Positions 9,798 through 21,625 of a stretch of 64,000 nucleotides of DNA are shown here, piece after piece (within the stretch, counting starts at the first letter, position 1; every line of letters begins with the position of its first letter). The position numbers and the translations under genes are program-made. The stretch is from the NCBI GenBank assembly GCA_930367215.1, contig OV884056.1, positions 87,741,285 through 87,805,284 on the forward strand, written 5' to 3'. Source of the DNA: Pollenia angustigena (lineage: Eukaryota > Arthropoda > Insecta > Diptera > Polleniidae). The notes beneath the pieces were generated by a model. The model was not told the origin of the DNA. It saw only the letters and a program-made list of their open reading frames with translations, and searched no databases.

Positions 9798-12700
9798 ATG
9801 TACATTCAAATGAATAGCTCTGTGCAGTTGTTTGCGGTTTTATTGCTGGTGGCAATAAGTTCTGTTAATTCCTTGTATGAAGATCAAATAAAAAAATTTG
9901 ACTGGTAAGTAGAGCAAAGGTTTTTTGCCACAGATCCGTAAATAAGTTTTTATGAACTTAAATAAAATTTTGTTTTGTTCATTAATAGGAGAACTTTACA
10001 AATTGGTGGTGTAAGTCAGGCCTTTTTAGAATTAAATAGTTTCCAACCCCGTCTAGTGGTAAGTACCAGAGAAAATGTAGTGGCCTCTTTATGCCCTAAA
10101 ACGGGAGAAATTTTATGGCGTCAAGTTTTTGAAAGTGGTGCTCGGGGTAGTATAAAGTTATTGCAGCTATCTTCTACCACCGCTAACGCGGACTCTACTG
10201 CTGCTGCAAGAGCCGGTTCTAGTCATGGTTTCGATTTGTTAACCGTACAGGGTCATGCTCCAGCTTTAATAAGAGGCTGGAATTCAAATACCGGTCATTT
10301 GGAATGGGAATGGTCTTTAATACCTTTGCAAACTGAAAAAGCCATTAATTCCCTTTGGTTTTACCACAATTCTCTGCTTTATCATGTTTTACCTGTTTGG
10401 CAAAGTCATCTTGAAGTTACGCCATATTTTGCTACCTCTGGTCAAGCTACTGGTAGTACAGCCAAAATATTTTCTCCCTGGATAACTCAAGAAAAATGTT
10501 TGTTATCTGGTGTGTATTTCACCTGTGCTGAAGGTACACAATTGACTAGTTTAGACTTGACAACAAACGAACCTCAAGTTATAAGCAAAACTTTATTACA
10601 ACCTATTAAATCTTTGGAGGTAAGTAAAATTTTAAATTTAACTAACAACAAAAAAATAATTTTTTTCTTTGCAGGGTTTTAATGGCATATTAGTAGTCGA
10701 TGGAAAGCTAGAGTCAGTTAAAGATGAAATACGAACTTGTAGTGCCTTAACAAGCCAAAGCTATACATTAGGACGTTTTAAAAATCATAATGTTTTTGTA
10801 ACCGTTGATGTCAAAGATAAGGTAACATATAAATGTATATATGTACCTACATACATATTTATTTAATCTATACTTATCTTTGATATGAACTCAAATATTT
10901 TTTCCTTCATGAAGGTATTAACTATCGAAGGTTATTTGGCAGATACTTGTCAACACGTTCCCGAATTATCAAATTCTCTTTCCTATCCCGAACATTACGG
11001 CTCGCCCACTTTAAGATCTTTCGATTGTAAGCTCAACCGTAACAATGATGGTAAAGGCTGCCTTTTTATTCTCGATACCACAGATGATAGCATATTGGCA
11101 GTACAACAATCTAAATTTCGTTGGACAAAATCTGAAGCCTTAGCAAACGTTATTGCTACAGAATTTATTGATTTGCCCTTGGCTGATAGTGAGGGTGAAC
11201 TAGAAAATGAAATGAAAGGAAAAACTGGTGAGTGTTGAAAATTATAGGGGTTCTTTTATAGTTCGTTGAAAAGAATAGCAGAGGGTTTTATACTTGTTTA
11301 GAGTGTTTTGCGTGTATATTATATGTTTTTCACTAAATTATTAATTAACAAAATTTATCTTTCGCTTCTTTAAATTATGTATTTTTTAAATAATGTATGC
11401 GTTCAATTGAATAAATGTGTTCTGTTCCAAAAAAGGTGTTGATCCAAGCCTGGAGAGTAAGTAAAAAGAGTTTAATTTAATGGCTAATGTTGTTGATTAT
11501 AGATTTTTTTCTTAATTTGTTGTTAATATTTTTTTTATTATTTGTGTTTATACTTTTTTTCATATGTATATATTTTTATTTGGTTATTTTTTTTAATGAT
11601 AAATTAGGTTTTGTTCAGCTTTTCTTGCTAACTTCTTTTTGTAAAAACTTTAATGTTATGATAAAACTGTAAACTGGTGTTGAAATATAACTTTTTTAAC
11701 ATATTCTCAATTTAAATAGTTTTTCACCTGAATATTTTCAAACATTATTAAAATAATAAGCAAGTATTAATAAGTTTTAAAAATTAAACTTTTTAACCAG
11801 TTTAAAGTTCAAAATTTCAACAAGTTTTATGGATTATTTTAAAATTTTCCACAATTGTAGAAAATAAAGTATGTATTTTTTATTGAAAGATTTTATTAAA
11901 AATATTTTAAAGCCAATTTTTATATAACATACTAGAGGTCTGCATCGAATGTACATGTGAAGTTCTTTGTTATTTCGAGTAATGCACATACTCTTTATCT
12001 TAAAAACGCTCAACATTATACCATTTAGCCATGTAACTCACAGCCGCGGCGGAGATACATAGGCCGGAAATAATATTTGAAAAAATATATGTTGTGAAAC
12101 AATCTACCAGATTATAATAAAAAAAACTTCATTTATATTTCTGTCTTGTATTATAATTTTAAGTTCTCATGCAGCCAGAAGAACACCCTTTATAAGTAAA
12201 GTTGCCACTGGTAAAAAACTTCTAGAGAAATAACTCTGTAGAAAACTTTTTGGAGTACAATTTTCTGCAGTATTCTTCTTGGTGGAAATATTTTCGGTAA
12301 GAAACTTTTGTGGAGAAATTTCTAAGAAAAAAACTTTTCGCTAAAATTTCGTTAAAGAATGATTGATTTTCATGTACATTTGAAAAGGAAAATTTTTGGG
12401 GAAACCCTGCAAAACTATTCCGACACATTTTTCTCTAAAGAAAATTTTTTTAAGAATTAGTTTCTTAAAAGAAACCTTTTTGTTTTTGTTTTTTTTTATA
12501 ACAATCTCTTTAAAACTTCAAAAACTTTTTGTTATACTTTGAATTGACCTGACCATACTTTTCACAAAAAGTCAATTTCGGTTTTTAATAAAAATGCGTT
12601 ACTGACCAACCTTTATATTTTTTATTTTTGTTTGTATGCTTAAAATAAGATTTAAATAACTATTAACGGCCTTATTCATAAAAAATAAAATAGGTTTATA

Positions 12701-15700
12701 AAACGAATTTTCTATGAAAATTTCCTAGTTAACTGTTTTTAAACCTGTTTTTTTTATTAATAAAGGGGTATTTTTTTGTAAATTTATTAATTTTGATTTT
12801 GTTTATTATTTTTACAATAATGCATATTTAAACATTCTGTGAATATATTTTGTTCTTATCGGGCCTGTTCTGAAAATCAAGTGATTTCAAATCACGTGTT
12901 TTTGAAATCACACTTGTGATTTTGTGGTGTTCTGAAAGTCATAACGTTTTTGTGTTTCTCGTTTTGCTTTCGGCAATTAAAGATCACACCAAAACACATC
13001 AAAACGGGACACTAAAAGATCACACGTGTGATTTTAGAATGCACATGTGATTTGTAATCACGTGATTTGAGTAAAAGTGATTTGCAGAACAGGGGCCTGA
13101 TTCTGGCAGTCGTGATCGAGTAGTTTCTCGATTCGAAAGCAATTTAATATCTAAATATTTCAGTCAATACTGAACGAATCGGAATTATTTTTTCAGATTG
13201 TAAAGAATTCATTTGAGTTTCATAATATTGAAAAAATAATTTCGATTCGTTCAGTATCGACTCAAATAAAATTGGCTTCGAATCGAGAAATTACTCGATC
13301 ACGACTGCCAGAATTAGGCCCCAGGCCTGTAAGTTTTGTAAAATTAAAAAACCTTTTATTATAACAAACTTAAATTTTTGTATCAACAGCTGATATTGCT
13401 AGTGCATTTTTACATCGTTTAACCTCACAAATGTTGCACTTCAAAAGTCTTTTTATTCACGTCATGGGCTTGGGTCCCAAACCTTCGGATACACAAAAAG
13501 CTGGCTTAGTACGTGACTCATTTGGTCTGCACAAAATGTTGGTGATTTTAACTAAAAGTGGCAAGGTATTCGGTATCGATAATATTAGTGGCAAACATCA
13601 TTGGCAATTGTATTTAAATAATGTTGAGGACTTTGCCAATGGCGAACAAATGCGTTTAATGATCCAGAGAACCAGTAAACATTTTCCATTGCAAGCTTTA
13701 TGCACCATTGTAGCCAAAGATAAAGTCACAGGTAATGGTGTATTGTATCGTTTTAATCCCATTACTGGTGCACCAGCTGAGGGAGGTCTTCTCGAATTAA
13801 AACACAAAATTAAACAACTTTCTTTGTTAGCCGAAACTGAAAATGATTTTGTTAAAGGTATTTTGGTAATGGATGCCAATAATAATGTCAATGTTTATCC
13901 AGAACATGCTAAAGCAAAGGTGAATTTGATAGAAAAATAATACAAAATTTAATGTGCTAAAAGTGATTTCAATTTCAGGCTAATGGCTTATATTTGTATA
14001 CTGCTGACAAATCAACATCCAAGCTTAATGGTTTCTTTGTACAATTTCTTAATAATGTAAGTTAGTTTTTACGAGTTTTTAATACAAAAATAATTATATA
14101 TTTTACTTTTTTGTTAAAATGTATACGTAGCAACTATATACTATTCCTTTGTGGAATGTCGACTTAGGCGGTCATGCTGGTGATCATAAAATTATTACAG
14201 TGGCCTCGAAAAATCCCATTGAAAGAGTTCATTCTCAGGGGCGTGTTATGCCCGATCGTTCGGTTCTATATAAATATATCAATCCCAATTTAGTGGCAGT
14301 TTTTACTCAAGCAACTGATAGCATACATAAATGTAAGTTTAATGCAAATTTGTTTTATTTTATTACACATTTCTCTGGTTAATAATAGTTATTAAAATAT
14401 TTTAATTTACGTTTTCACTATTTTTCAGATTTGCTTAATGTTTACTTACTGGATGTTGTCTCCGGTTCGATTGTATTCTCCATGATGCATCGCAAAGTCC
14501 GTCCGCCACTTCATGTGGTGCATTCAGAAAATTGGTTGGCATATGCCCATTATAATGACAAAGTTAGACGTACGGAGATAAGTAAGTCAAGTTTAAATAG
14601 GCCAATCCAAACCAGTGTCATATATGTTTTTCATATTATGTACTTCCTAATTTTTGTTAGAAATTTTCTTTAAATATCAAGCCTTGTCTTAAGTTTTATA
14701 TTTAACTAGCTTAACCAGATTGCTTCGCTACCCACCTTGAAATAAAATTATTAAAATTTTTTTAGAACAAATTGTGTGCATTGATAGCGAAGCAATTTGT
14801 TTAAAAAGTTGATACATCATTTTACTCAGCGTTTAAAAAATTGCAAAGTAGAAAAACTGCCATTTCTTCTAAAAACTGTTGCTATTACTTCTGATTCATT
14901 AAATGTAAACAGTTGCTGTCAAACCAACTCATAAAGCGAAAAGTTGTACACAAATTTTCGTTTTTCGTTCGACAGTTTTTGGTTTCGACTGCAGTTTTTT
15001 AAACCCTGATTTTTCTATTACCGTTCACCAGATATACAGAAATCTGTTTTGTCTTTGTATGAGAGGTAACACGCCAACTTACCCAATCCAGTCCATTTTT
15101 TGACAGATGTTGTGTATTGATAACTAAGCTGTTTGTAACAAATTTGAACAATTTTAGTCGTACCGTTCTCCAGAAATAATAAATGGTCCTTACGCAGACC
15201 CTACTACTGCCCAGCAGCGACCCCGAATCGGACTTTATAAGCACCGGCCACATTGTCCGCGATACTCGGCAGTCCGTTCGGTTCCCCCAGGCCAGATTTG
15301 TCGCGTCCAGAATCCACTCCCTGATTCTTCCAAAATAGAAGCCTGTTGGAGGCCTAACCGCCTTCATACAGTTAGGATCCTCCATCTCTGAGCCCTGTCT
15401 CGCTAACTCATCAGCAACCTCATTGCCGCCTATGTCGCAGTGACCCGGCACCCAGCACAGCCTAAGCAAATACTCCCCTAAGACTCCTTCCTGAGCCCTC
15501 CTACAATTATCAACTAGCTTGGATTTTACATAACAGTCCCTTACGGCCATAAGAGCCCCTATCAATGTTGTTCCTCATCAGTTCAACGGCCCTCAAGACA
15601 CCCAGAACCTCCGCCTGAAAAACACTGCAGTCGTCAGGAAGCCTATATGACCTTCTGATGTTCAGATCCTTAATGTAGACCCCCGCACCCGTGCCCCTCA

Positions 15701-17597
15701 TTTTCGAGCCATCAGTGAAAATAGCAAATCCACTAAATAATCTGCCCCTAACTGACCAGCTCTCCCTTGAAGGAACTATTACCTCCGGCAACCGCCCAAA
15801 ATCCACCCTAGTGCTCACATAATCAGTGGATCCGGGTGGTCCCAGTCAATAGACACAAGCCTCAATCTCACTCAGTGACATTCCCCATCAATCCTAATTC
15901 CCTAAGTCTAAGAATGCTCCTGGCCGCCATTCCCATCACATACTGCTCAATAGGCAGAAGATGTAGAATGATATCCAGAGCCGCTTGAGGAGTACTTCTC
16001 ATGGCACCTGTCATGCCAATTGAAGCACACCTCTGAGCCTTAGAAAGAAGGTTCCTACGACTAGCCAATCTCAATGACTCCCACCAAACACAGCATCCAT
16101 ACGTAAGAATGGGTCTAACCACCGAAGTGTACAGCCATCCCACCACTGACGGCCGGAGTCCCCAGCTCCTACCAGTCGATGATCTGCAAGCATAGTAGGC
16201 ATTGAGACCCCTTTTAAGTCTCCTGAGTATTCCTTCCCCATGACAGCTTGCTGTCCAGAAAAACTCCCAGATAATTAGCACTATCAGATAGTCTAAGATC
16301 CACCCCTCCTAGTACCGGTAGCCTAAAATGCTCCACCTTGTACCTCCTAGTAAAAAGAACCAACTCCGTCTTCTCTGGATTAACTCCCAGTCCCTTATCA
16401 CTTGCCCATGCCGACAGTTCGCCCAGCGCCCCTTGCATGATTTCGCTAATTGTCGGCAAAAACTTGCCCGACACCAATATCACTACATCATCCGCGTAGG
16501 CCACGACCTTCTGACCCATTCTGTCAAAACGTCTCAGAACGAAATTGACGGCCAAGAGCCACAATAAGGGAGAGAGAACTCCACCCTGTGGGGTCCCCCT
16601 AGTCACATTGACACCAAAATTGGACAATAAATTATTTTAGTCTAGAGCCAGGTTTCTCTTAAGTTTAACTCCGATAGGTGGCGCTGGTATTTAAACATTT
16701 TAATTTAAATTTTAAAAATGTCTACTGTTACGATTAAAACATTTTGAACAAGTTTATTTCTAAAGATTTCGAAAAAATCTCTTTAGAAAAGTTTTTAAAC
16801 ACTACATTTTGTTGGCTTGTTTCTTTTTTGTTAAACTAAATTTTTTTTATTAATAATTTCCTTTTTCATTCAAAAATATTTTATAAAATTTTTTTGTCAC
16901 AGCTACAATTGAATTATATGAAGGTAAAACACAAGCTAATAGCACAGTTTGGAGTTCTCTAAATGCACCACCTTTACCCTTGGTAGAACGCCAATCATAT
17001 ATTATACCCACAAGTGTCGCAGCTATGCGTGAAACTATTACTGAAAGAGGCATTACGAATAAGGATGTTTTAAGTAAGTCAATTTTTAATCTTTTCAATT
17101 GAAGATTAAATACTACAAAACCAAAATTAAATTTTCAAATATTTAGTTGGTACTGCTAGTGGCTCTATAGTTGAGTTGCCATGGGCCTTACTAGATCCTC
17201 GCCGGCCCATTTCTTCTTCTTCGAATGGTCGTGAAGAAGGAGCTATGCCCTACATTCCAGAATTACCTCTGCCAACAGAGAATATGGTAAACTACAATCA
17301 AACCATAGCAAGATTACGTTATATTTACACAGCTCCCAGTGGCTTGGAAAGTACTTGTTTGGTAGTGGCAGCTGGTTTAGGTAAATATTTGTTAAATAAT
17401 ACATCATCTTTAAAAAAAATTAAATTTCTGTTACAGATTTATTTGTTACCCGCACTGCGCCGTCAAAAACTTTCGATTTACTTAAGGAAGATTTTGATTA
17501 TATATTAATTTCCATTGTTTTGGTAGTTTTAACTTCAGGTTCATTGGTGGCCAAACATTTAGCATCGCGCAAATCCATTAAACAAGCATGGAAATAG
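9798..17597 (+). CDS. EMC1: ER membrane protein complex subunit 1
   Basis: EMC1 is the large lumenal and membrane-anchored subunit of the ER membrane protein complex, which inserts tail-anchored and multi-pass proteins. Exons: 9798-9904, 9989-10619, 10675-10821, 10915-11227, 13390-13919, 13979-14056, 14131-14332, 14429-14581, 16903-17073, 17147-17380, 17437-17597. They total 2727 nt in consistent phase, 908 codons plus stop. Exon 1 gives a hydrophobic signal peptide (core VQLFAVLLLVAISSV) then LYEDQIKKFDW. PQQ-like propeller blades follow (for example GEILWRQVFESG, GKVFGIDNISGKHHWQLYL, LWNVDLGGHAGDH). The C-terminal EMC1 domain includes ELPWALLDPRRP and ends in a transmembrane helix (ILISIVLVVLTSGSLVA) and a basic tail ending KQAWK. 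AATAAA at 17625-17630 is a likely poly(A) signal. A 21-nt in-frame microexon may lie at 11436-11456. Intron 8 holds a LINE; intron 4 holds two MITEs. Confidence 0.93.
11436..11456 (+). other. EMC1: Candidate 21-nt cassette microexon of EMC1
   Basis: AG precedes and GTAAGT follows a 21-nt segment starting GTGTTGATCC. Exon 4 ends in phase 1 and exon 5 starts with two bases, so inclusion keeps the frame and adds seven residues (GVDPSLE) before TDIASAF, whereas skipping gives ADIASAF. The polypyrimidine tract is weak (TTCTGTTCC then A run). It may be a chance site. Confidence 0.35.
12864..13093. mobile_element. Palindromic MITE in EMC1 intron 4 (first of two)
   Basis: Left CCTGTTCTGAAAATCA and ATCACGTG; right CACGTGATTT and CAGAACAGG in inverted order. 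The interior has repeated TGATTT/AATCAC blocks. Non-coding, 230 bp. Confidence 0.7.
13092..13322. mobile_element. Palindromic MITE in EMC1 intron 4 (second of two)
   Basis: About 50-bp terminal inverted repeats: GGGGCCTGATTCTGGCAGTC, then GTGATCGAGTAG and CTCGATTCGAA on the left, mirrored at the right end by GACTGCCAGAATTAGGCCCC and its neighbours. It abuts the preceding MITE, sharing the GG at the junction. Confidence 0.75.
14700..14990. other. EMC1 intron 8, 5' part, nothing recognised
   Basis: AT-rich sequence between exon 8 and the inserted LINE. I see no repeats or coding potential I can name. Confidence 0.4.
14999..16627 (-). pseudogene. 5'-truncated LINE with RNase H (I/LOA-type), broken
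   Basis: Antisense insertion inside EMC1 intron 8. Reading on the minus strand, it begins in mid reverse transcriptase: TRGTPQGGVLSPLLW (domain 4-type motif), VAYADDVVIL (catalytic YADD), NPEKTELVLFTRR and LYTSVVRPILTYGCCVWW. One frameshift lies near 16230. Then comes an RNase H domain with IFTDGSK, FQAEVLGVLRA and LCWVPGHCDIGGNEVADELA, showing the Asp/Glu catalytic series but split by frame breaks near 15540. Homology weakens after about 15200. No endonuclease or ORF1 remains. RNase H after RT fits the I/LOA side of non-LTR elements, though the exact clade is uncertain. Confidence 0.8.
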
Positions 17598-18229
17598 TTT
17601 TTTTTATATATAATTTTTTACTTAAATAAATGTAATTGAAACACAACACAAAATAGTATGGACAAAAAAAAAACAAACAAAGGAAACTGACTTTGTAGCA
17701 GAATTAAATATTAAATTAATTCAGATTTTATATATCAAAGTTATATAGGAAAATTATAAATATTTATTTTTATCACTTTCTGTTTAATTTAATTATTTTT
17801 CTTGTTTGTATTTTAATAGTTAATTGTGGGTACTTTTTTTCTTATTTAGTTTTTTTTTCATAAAAAAACTTAAGTTTTTAAAAAGTTTTTTTTTTTTTTT
17901 TGATAAAGTGTTTGCACTTACTTGTTTACTTTTTGGTTTAAATTTTATATCCAAGAAAAATATTTAAAGTTTAAATTAAATGCATTTCCATTTAGTTTCT
18001 TAATGAAATTTGAACTGCTTTTGATGTCAAAAGAAGGTCAAATAACAGTCATTAAATTATTATTAAATAAAGTTTGTATAGATTTAATTTAAAATAAATT
18101 AATACATATATGCAAAGAAAAATATATTAAAAAATATAATGAAAAAAGGAAATAAATGTGTAAATACCAAAGTTGTCTTGGGATTAATATTTGTGTTTGT
18201 ACCAATATATAAAAGCCTGCCAAGGTCAA
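17598..18229. other. EMC1 3' flank, AT-rich
   Basis: Contains the EMC1 poly(A) signal and long A/T homopolymer runs. No gene or element end is recognised. Confidence 0.45.
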
Positions 18230-19151
18230 TCTATATACATATATAAAATAGGATGTGTGTATGTATGTATGTATGTAACGTATGGACTTCAAAACGGCTG
18301 GGCCGATTTTGATGAAATTTTTAGGGAATCTTCAGAATATTCAGGCGGGTGACACTGTGAAGTTTGATTTTTGATTTTCGGTCTGCGGGCGGAGGGGCGT
18401 GGCAAATTTTCATATTGCACTACCAATGACTTCTAAATAATTTGGACGATTTTTTCTTTAAAATGATCGCCGTGGTCCAACTTAGATTTATAGCAAATAA
18501 AATTTTGCCCCACCCACTTTTTTTAATTACCTAAAATCAGAAAACGGCTCTATCGTTTTGACAAATTTGTCTTTCAAATGTTCGCGTTAATCCATTTTAA
18601 GTTTTCTTCTAAAGAAAAATTTACCACGCCTACTTTTACGCCCACTTTTTCTATTAAGCGCATAACTTGAGAACGGCTTGACCGATTTGGACGATTTTTT
18701 CTTTAAAATGATTGCCATTGTCCAACTTAGGTTTTTACGGAAAGAAAATTTTGCTTCGCCCCCTTTTTTCGATTTACCTAATATCAAAAAACGGCTCCAT
18801 CGATTTGACTAATTTTTCTTTTAAATGTTTGTATTAATCCATTTTACGTTGTCATCGAAAGAAAAATGTACCACGCCTACTTTTACGCACAATTTTTCTA
18901 TTAAGCGCATAACTTGAGAACGGCTTGACCGATTTGGACGATTTCTTTAAAATCATCGCCATGATCAAACTTAGGTTTTTACGCAAAGAAAATTTTGCCC
19001 CGCCCACTTTTTTCGATTAACCTAAAATCAGAAAACGGCTCGATTTGACTAATTTTTCTTTCAAATGTTCGTATCTTTTTAACGGATTTTAAGAATCGAA
19101 CCCAAACATTTTTCCTAATTTGGACAGGACAACGTCTGTCGGATCAGCTAG
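18230..19151 (+). mobile_element. Non-autonomous Helitron-like element with 240-bp tandem repeats
   Basis: Begins TCTATATACATATATAAAA after an A and ends GTCGGATCAGCTAG before a T, matching the 5'-TC, 3'-CTAG and A|T insertion rule of Helitrons. A short GACA/TGTC stem lies just before the 3' end. TATG microsatellite follows the 5' end (18255-18276). The middle contains about 2.6 tandem copies of a roughly 240-bp unit, marked by the repeated GAACGGCTTGACCGATTTGG (18671, again near 18920). No Rep/helicase coding sequence. Confidence 0.65.
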
Positions 19152-19227
19152 TTAATATATAAATAGCTATTTAGAGCCAGCGTTTTCCAAAGAAAATATA
19201 AACACCGGTTTTATATTAAATACTTAT

Positions 19228-19335
19228 TCAGCACAATTATGAATAAAAATTCTTAGGAATTTTATTGTCTTCTCCCATTTTTACAATCGAATTTAAATAG
19301 GAAAAATGGGAAATTTTTATTCATAATTGGGCTGA
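19228..19335. mobile_element. Short MITE
   Basis: CAATTATGAATAAAAATT at the left is repeated inverted at the right end (AATTTTTATTCATAATTG). About 108 bp. Confidence 0.6.
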
Positions 19336-19338
19336 TTA

Positions 19339-19566
19339 TTATTTCCATAAACTATTTTTTACTATTTTATTGGTTTGACCTACCGATAATTTTTTAATAA
19401 ATTGAGTTTCCTGTTTCACAAAATGTTTTATGGTTTCTGAGATATTAAGCAGTTTTGCTCCAAATGAACTATTAAAAAGTTTATTAAGTATTGTTTTGCT
19501 GTACACGTCACTGTTTGCGAATGCTGCAAATTCCTCATACAAAAATTCACTCTTGCTTTGCTTCAT
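19339..19566 (-). CDS. Unrecognised 75-residue ORF
   Basis: Open frame of 75 codons beginning MKQSKSEFLYEEFAAFANSD and ending KIVKNSLWK, basic and probably helical, without signal peptide or membrane segment. I do not recognise a family. Its stop lies four bases from a MITE. It could be a short gene, an exon, or a transposon scrap. I see no clear promoter or poly(A) signal. Confidence 0.2.
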   Translation of the reverse strand: MKQSKSEFLYEEFAAFANSDVYSKTILNKLFNSSFGAKLLNISETIKHFVKQETQFIKKLSVGQTNKIVKNSLWK

Positions 19567-19621
19567 TGCCGTAAGAAAAAAAAGGAGTTAAAGCAAATGC
19601 AAAATAAAAAAGCAAAGTTCC

Positions 19622-21441
19622 TTTAACGATGACCTTCTGTCTATTGAAATGGGGTTTCCGAAGACCCCAGAAAGTATGGTGACTTAGTTGGTATATTATT
19701 CACCGATCGACTTATGGCTGAGCTATCAGCAAAAAAACATGAAAACAATTTTAGGAAAACTCTTATGATAAGCTTATGGAATCGAATGCTGGGATTGTAC
19801 CCGCCACTCATTGTTTGCATTAGTACTGGTTTTATTTATAATTTTTGAGGCAGATAGGTGGCGACATGTTTGCTTCAAGTTTTAAGTGAGTACACAGTTT
19901 TACAGCAAATAAATGGATGTGTTTATACCCTCCACCACTAGTGGTGAAACAAACTGGTTGTTTTTCTAAACGCCTGTTGCATTGTAGTAATACATGGCAA
20001 CCTTTTCTTAAATGCAACCATAAAAATTCTGACAATGCATTTAATCCCGAAATGCAAATTTGTAGTTGTCACTCAGCAGAGAAAACCAATAAAAAGCATT
20101 TAAAATAACCATCTATATATATAAAAAGAAGTGTACACTTTGATGTCACCACTAACTGCGGAAATGGTTCGACCGATATCAACCAAAATTTTAGGGTACG
20201 TTGGAGATATTCTGTAGATGGTTTAAGTTATTTTTTTTTTTTGATTTTCCTTAAACACTAAAAAATTTCTGGCTAACTATCTAGAGTTATATTGCCAGGG
20301 TATCACACGGTTTGTTGGAGCCTCATCCACAAGTCCTCGATCGACCTAGACCTTCGTATAGGAAGGCGAAAAGCTTCCAGAATAAGCTCCAGAGTATATC
20401 TTGTCTCCACAGTAAAACGTCTGAGTTATTTCCTTGGTACTCCACCAGTAAAACGTCTGAGTTATATTGGTTCTCCACCAGTCACATGAGTTATTAATGG
20501 TTCTCCACCAGACAAAACCTCAAATTGAGGTTAAAAACGATTGCATATAGTTAATGCAGATACCGCAAAAACTGTAACTCGGTACAGACGCCGAAACACT
20601 AACCAATGCGGGGTGACAACGCAAAACGCAACAAAAGCAGACAAACAAAAACGACCTGTTTGCCCTTAAGAAATAATGACAAAAAGCGCGAGCTGCTTCT
20701 CCACTCAGAGCAGTTTTACGAGTGTGGTTTAAGTTAAGTTTGCACAAAATAGGCTTAGGGGTTCCGCAGATATGGCATTTTGATTTTCCTATATATTCCC
20801 ATAAAAATATCAACAAAATGCCCTCCATTTTGAACTACTCCGAAACGGCTTGACTGATGTTTATGAAATTTTGTATGTGTATTTGTTAGGTATGAAAATA
20901 GGTCGTAGAGTCTAGTTATCCTAAGAAGTTTGGGTTAAAAATCCGGCGAAACCGGTTCAGAAGGGTAAAGGTTCTGAATCCAAATATGGAACCACCAATA
21001 TGAACAAATTTCAACTTGTAAGTTGTATTAAAAAAAAAATATTTTTACTTTATACATATTTTTAATTAAAATAAATTTATTTTTGAATAAATCTTAAAAT
21101 TTTATTAACTTTCGTTTCTCAGTTATAGATACATACTTATTAAAACTATTGAACAAAAAAATGCAAAATAGGCATGCGGTATCCAAATAATACATTCGTT
21201 ATACATATGGTTGTTTTTAAAAAACTATGTACTTAGTTTAAGTCATGGTAGAATAAGGCCAAGGTAATAGACATTAGAAATTTTGTTCTCAATATTAAAA
21301 CCCATATAACGTCAAACAAAAGAAAATAAGGAAAAAACTAAAACATGCGTCAAAAATCAAACAAATTAATTTGATATTACATGGGAAAATAATGAGAACT
21401 CTCCCTAATGAGCATACCTGGCACTTATTATACTATGGTTT
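19622..21441. repeat. Repeat-derived intergenic region
   Basis: Contains fragments of the mini-me-like family (19622-19700; hairpin CCACCACTAGTGGTG near 19930), a Helitron-like 5' end TCTATATATATAAAAAG at about 20112, a small minisatellite (20403-20516), and a segment with the CGGCTTGACTGATG motif near 20848. No gene is supported. Confidence 0.5.
20403..20516 (+). repeat. Short minisatellite
   Basis: CTCCACCAGTAAAACGTCTG and AGTTAT blocks recur three to four times with unit lengths of about 30-40 bp, progressively diverging. Confidence 0.6.
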
Positions 21442-21446
21442 AAGTT

Positions 21447-21482
<36 letters not shown>

Positions 21483-21625
21483 TCATTATTGTTTTATTGA
21501 ATCTTCATATATTAAATATGAACTAACAATAATTAATCAAATCTTAACCTAATACGTTATTTTATCTCCTGCCAGTGCCAGACAAAATTTTCTTCATCAC
21601 GGGTTATGTTCACTTTTATAGGTGT

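Larger units (their letters stand above)
11228..13389 (+). other. EMC1 intron 4 (2.2 kb), AT-rich, with MITEs
   Basis: A long AT-rich intron. The 3' half carries two adjacent palindromic MITEs (12864-13093 and 13092-13322). A candidate microexon is at 11436-11456. A stretch near 12220-12480 is rich in repeated TTTCT/AGAAA motifs. No other coding sequence is seen. Confidence 0.6.

Noticed and set aside
12222..12428. AGAAA/TTTCT-rich region in EMC1 intron 4 as a coding or structured RNA
   Set aside because: Imperfect simple-sequence repetition without conserved pairing or frame.
20520..20828. 102-codon minus-strand ORF with hydrophobic segment
   Set aside because: Lies in repeat-derived DNA and lacks any recognisable domain, promoter or conserved start context.
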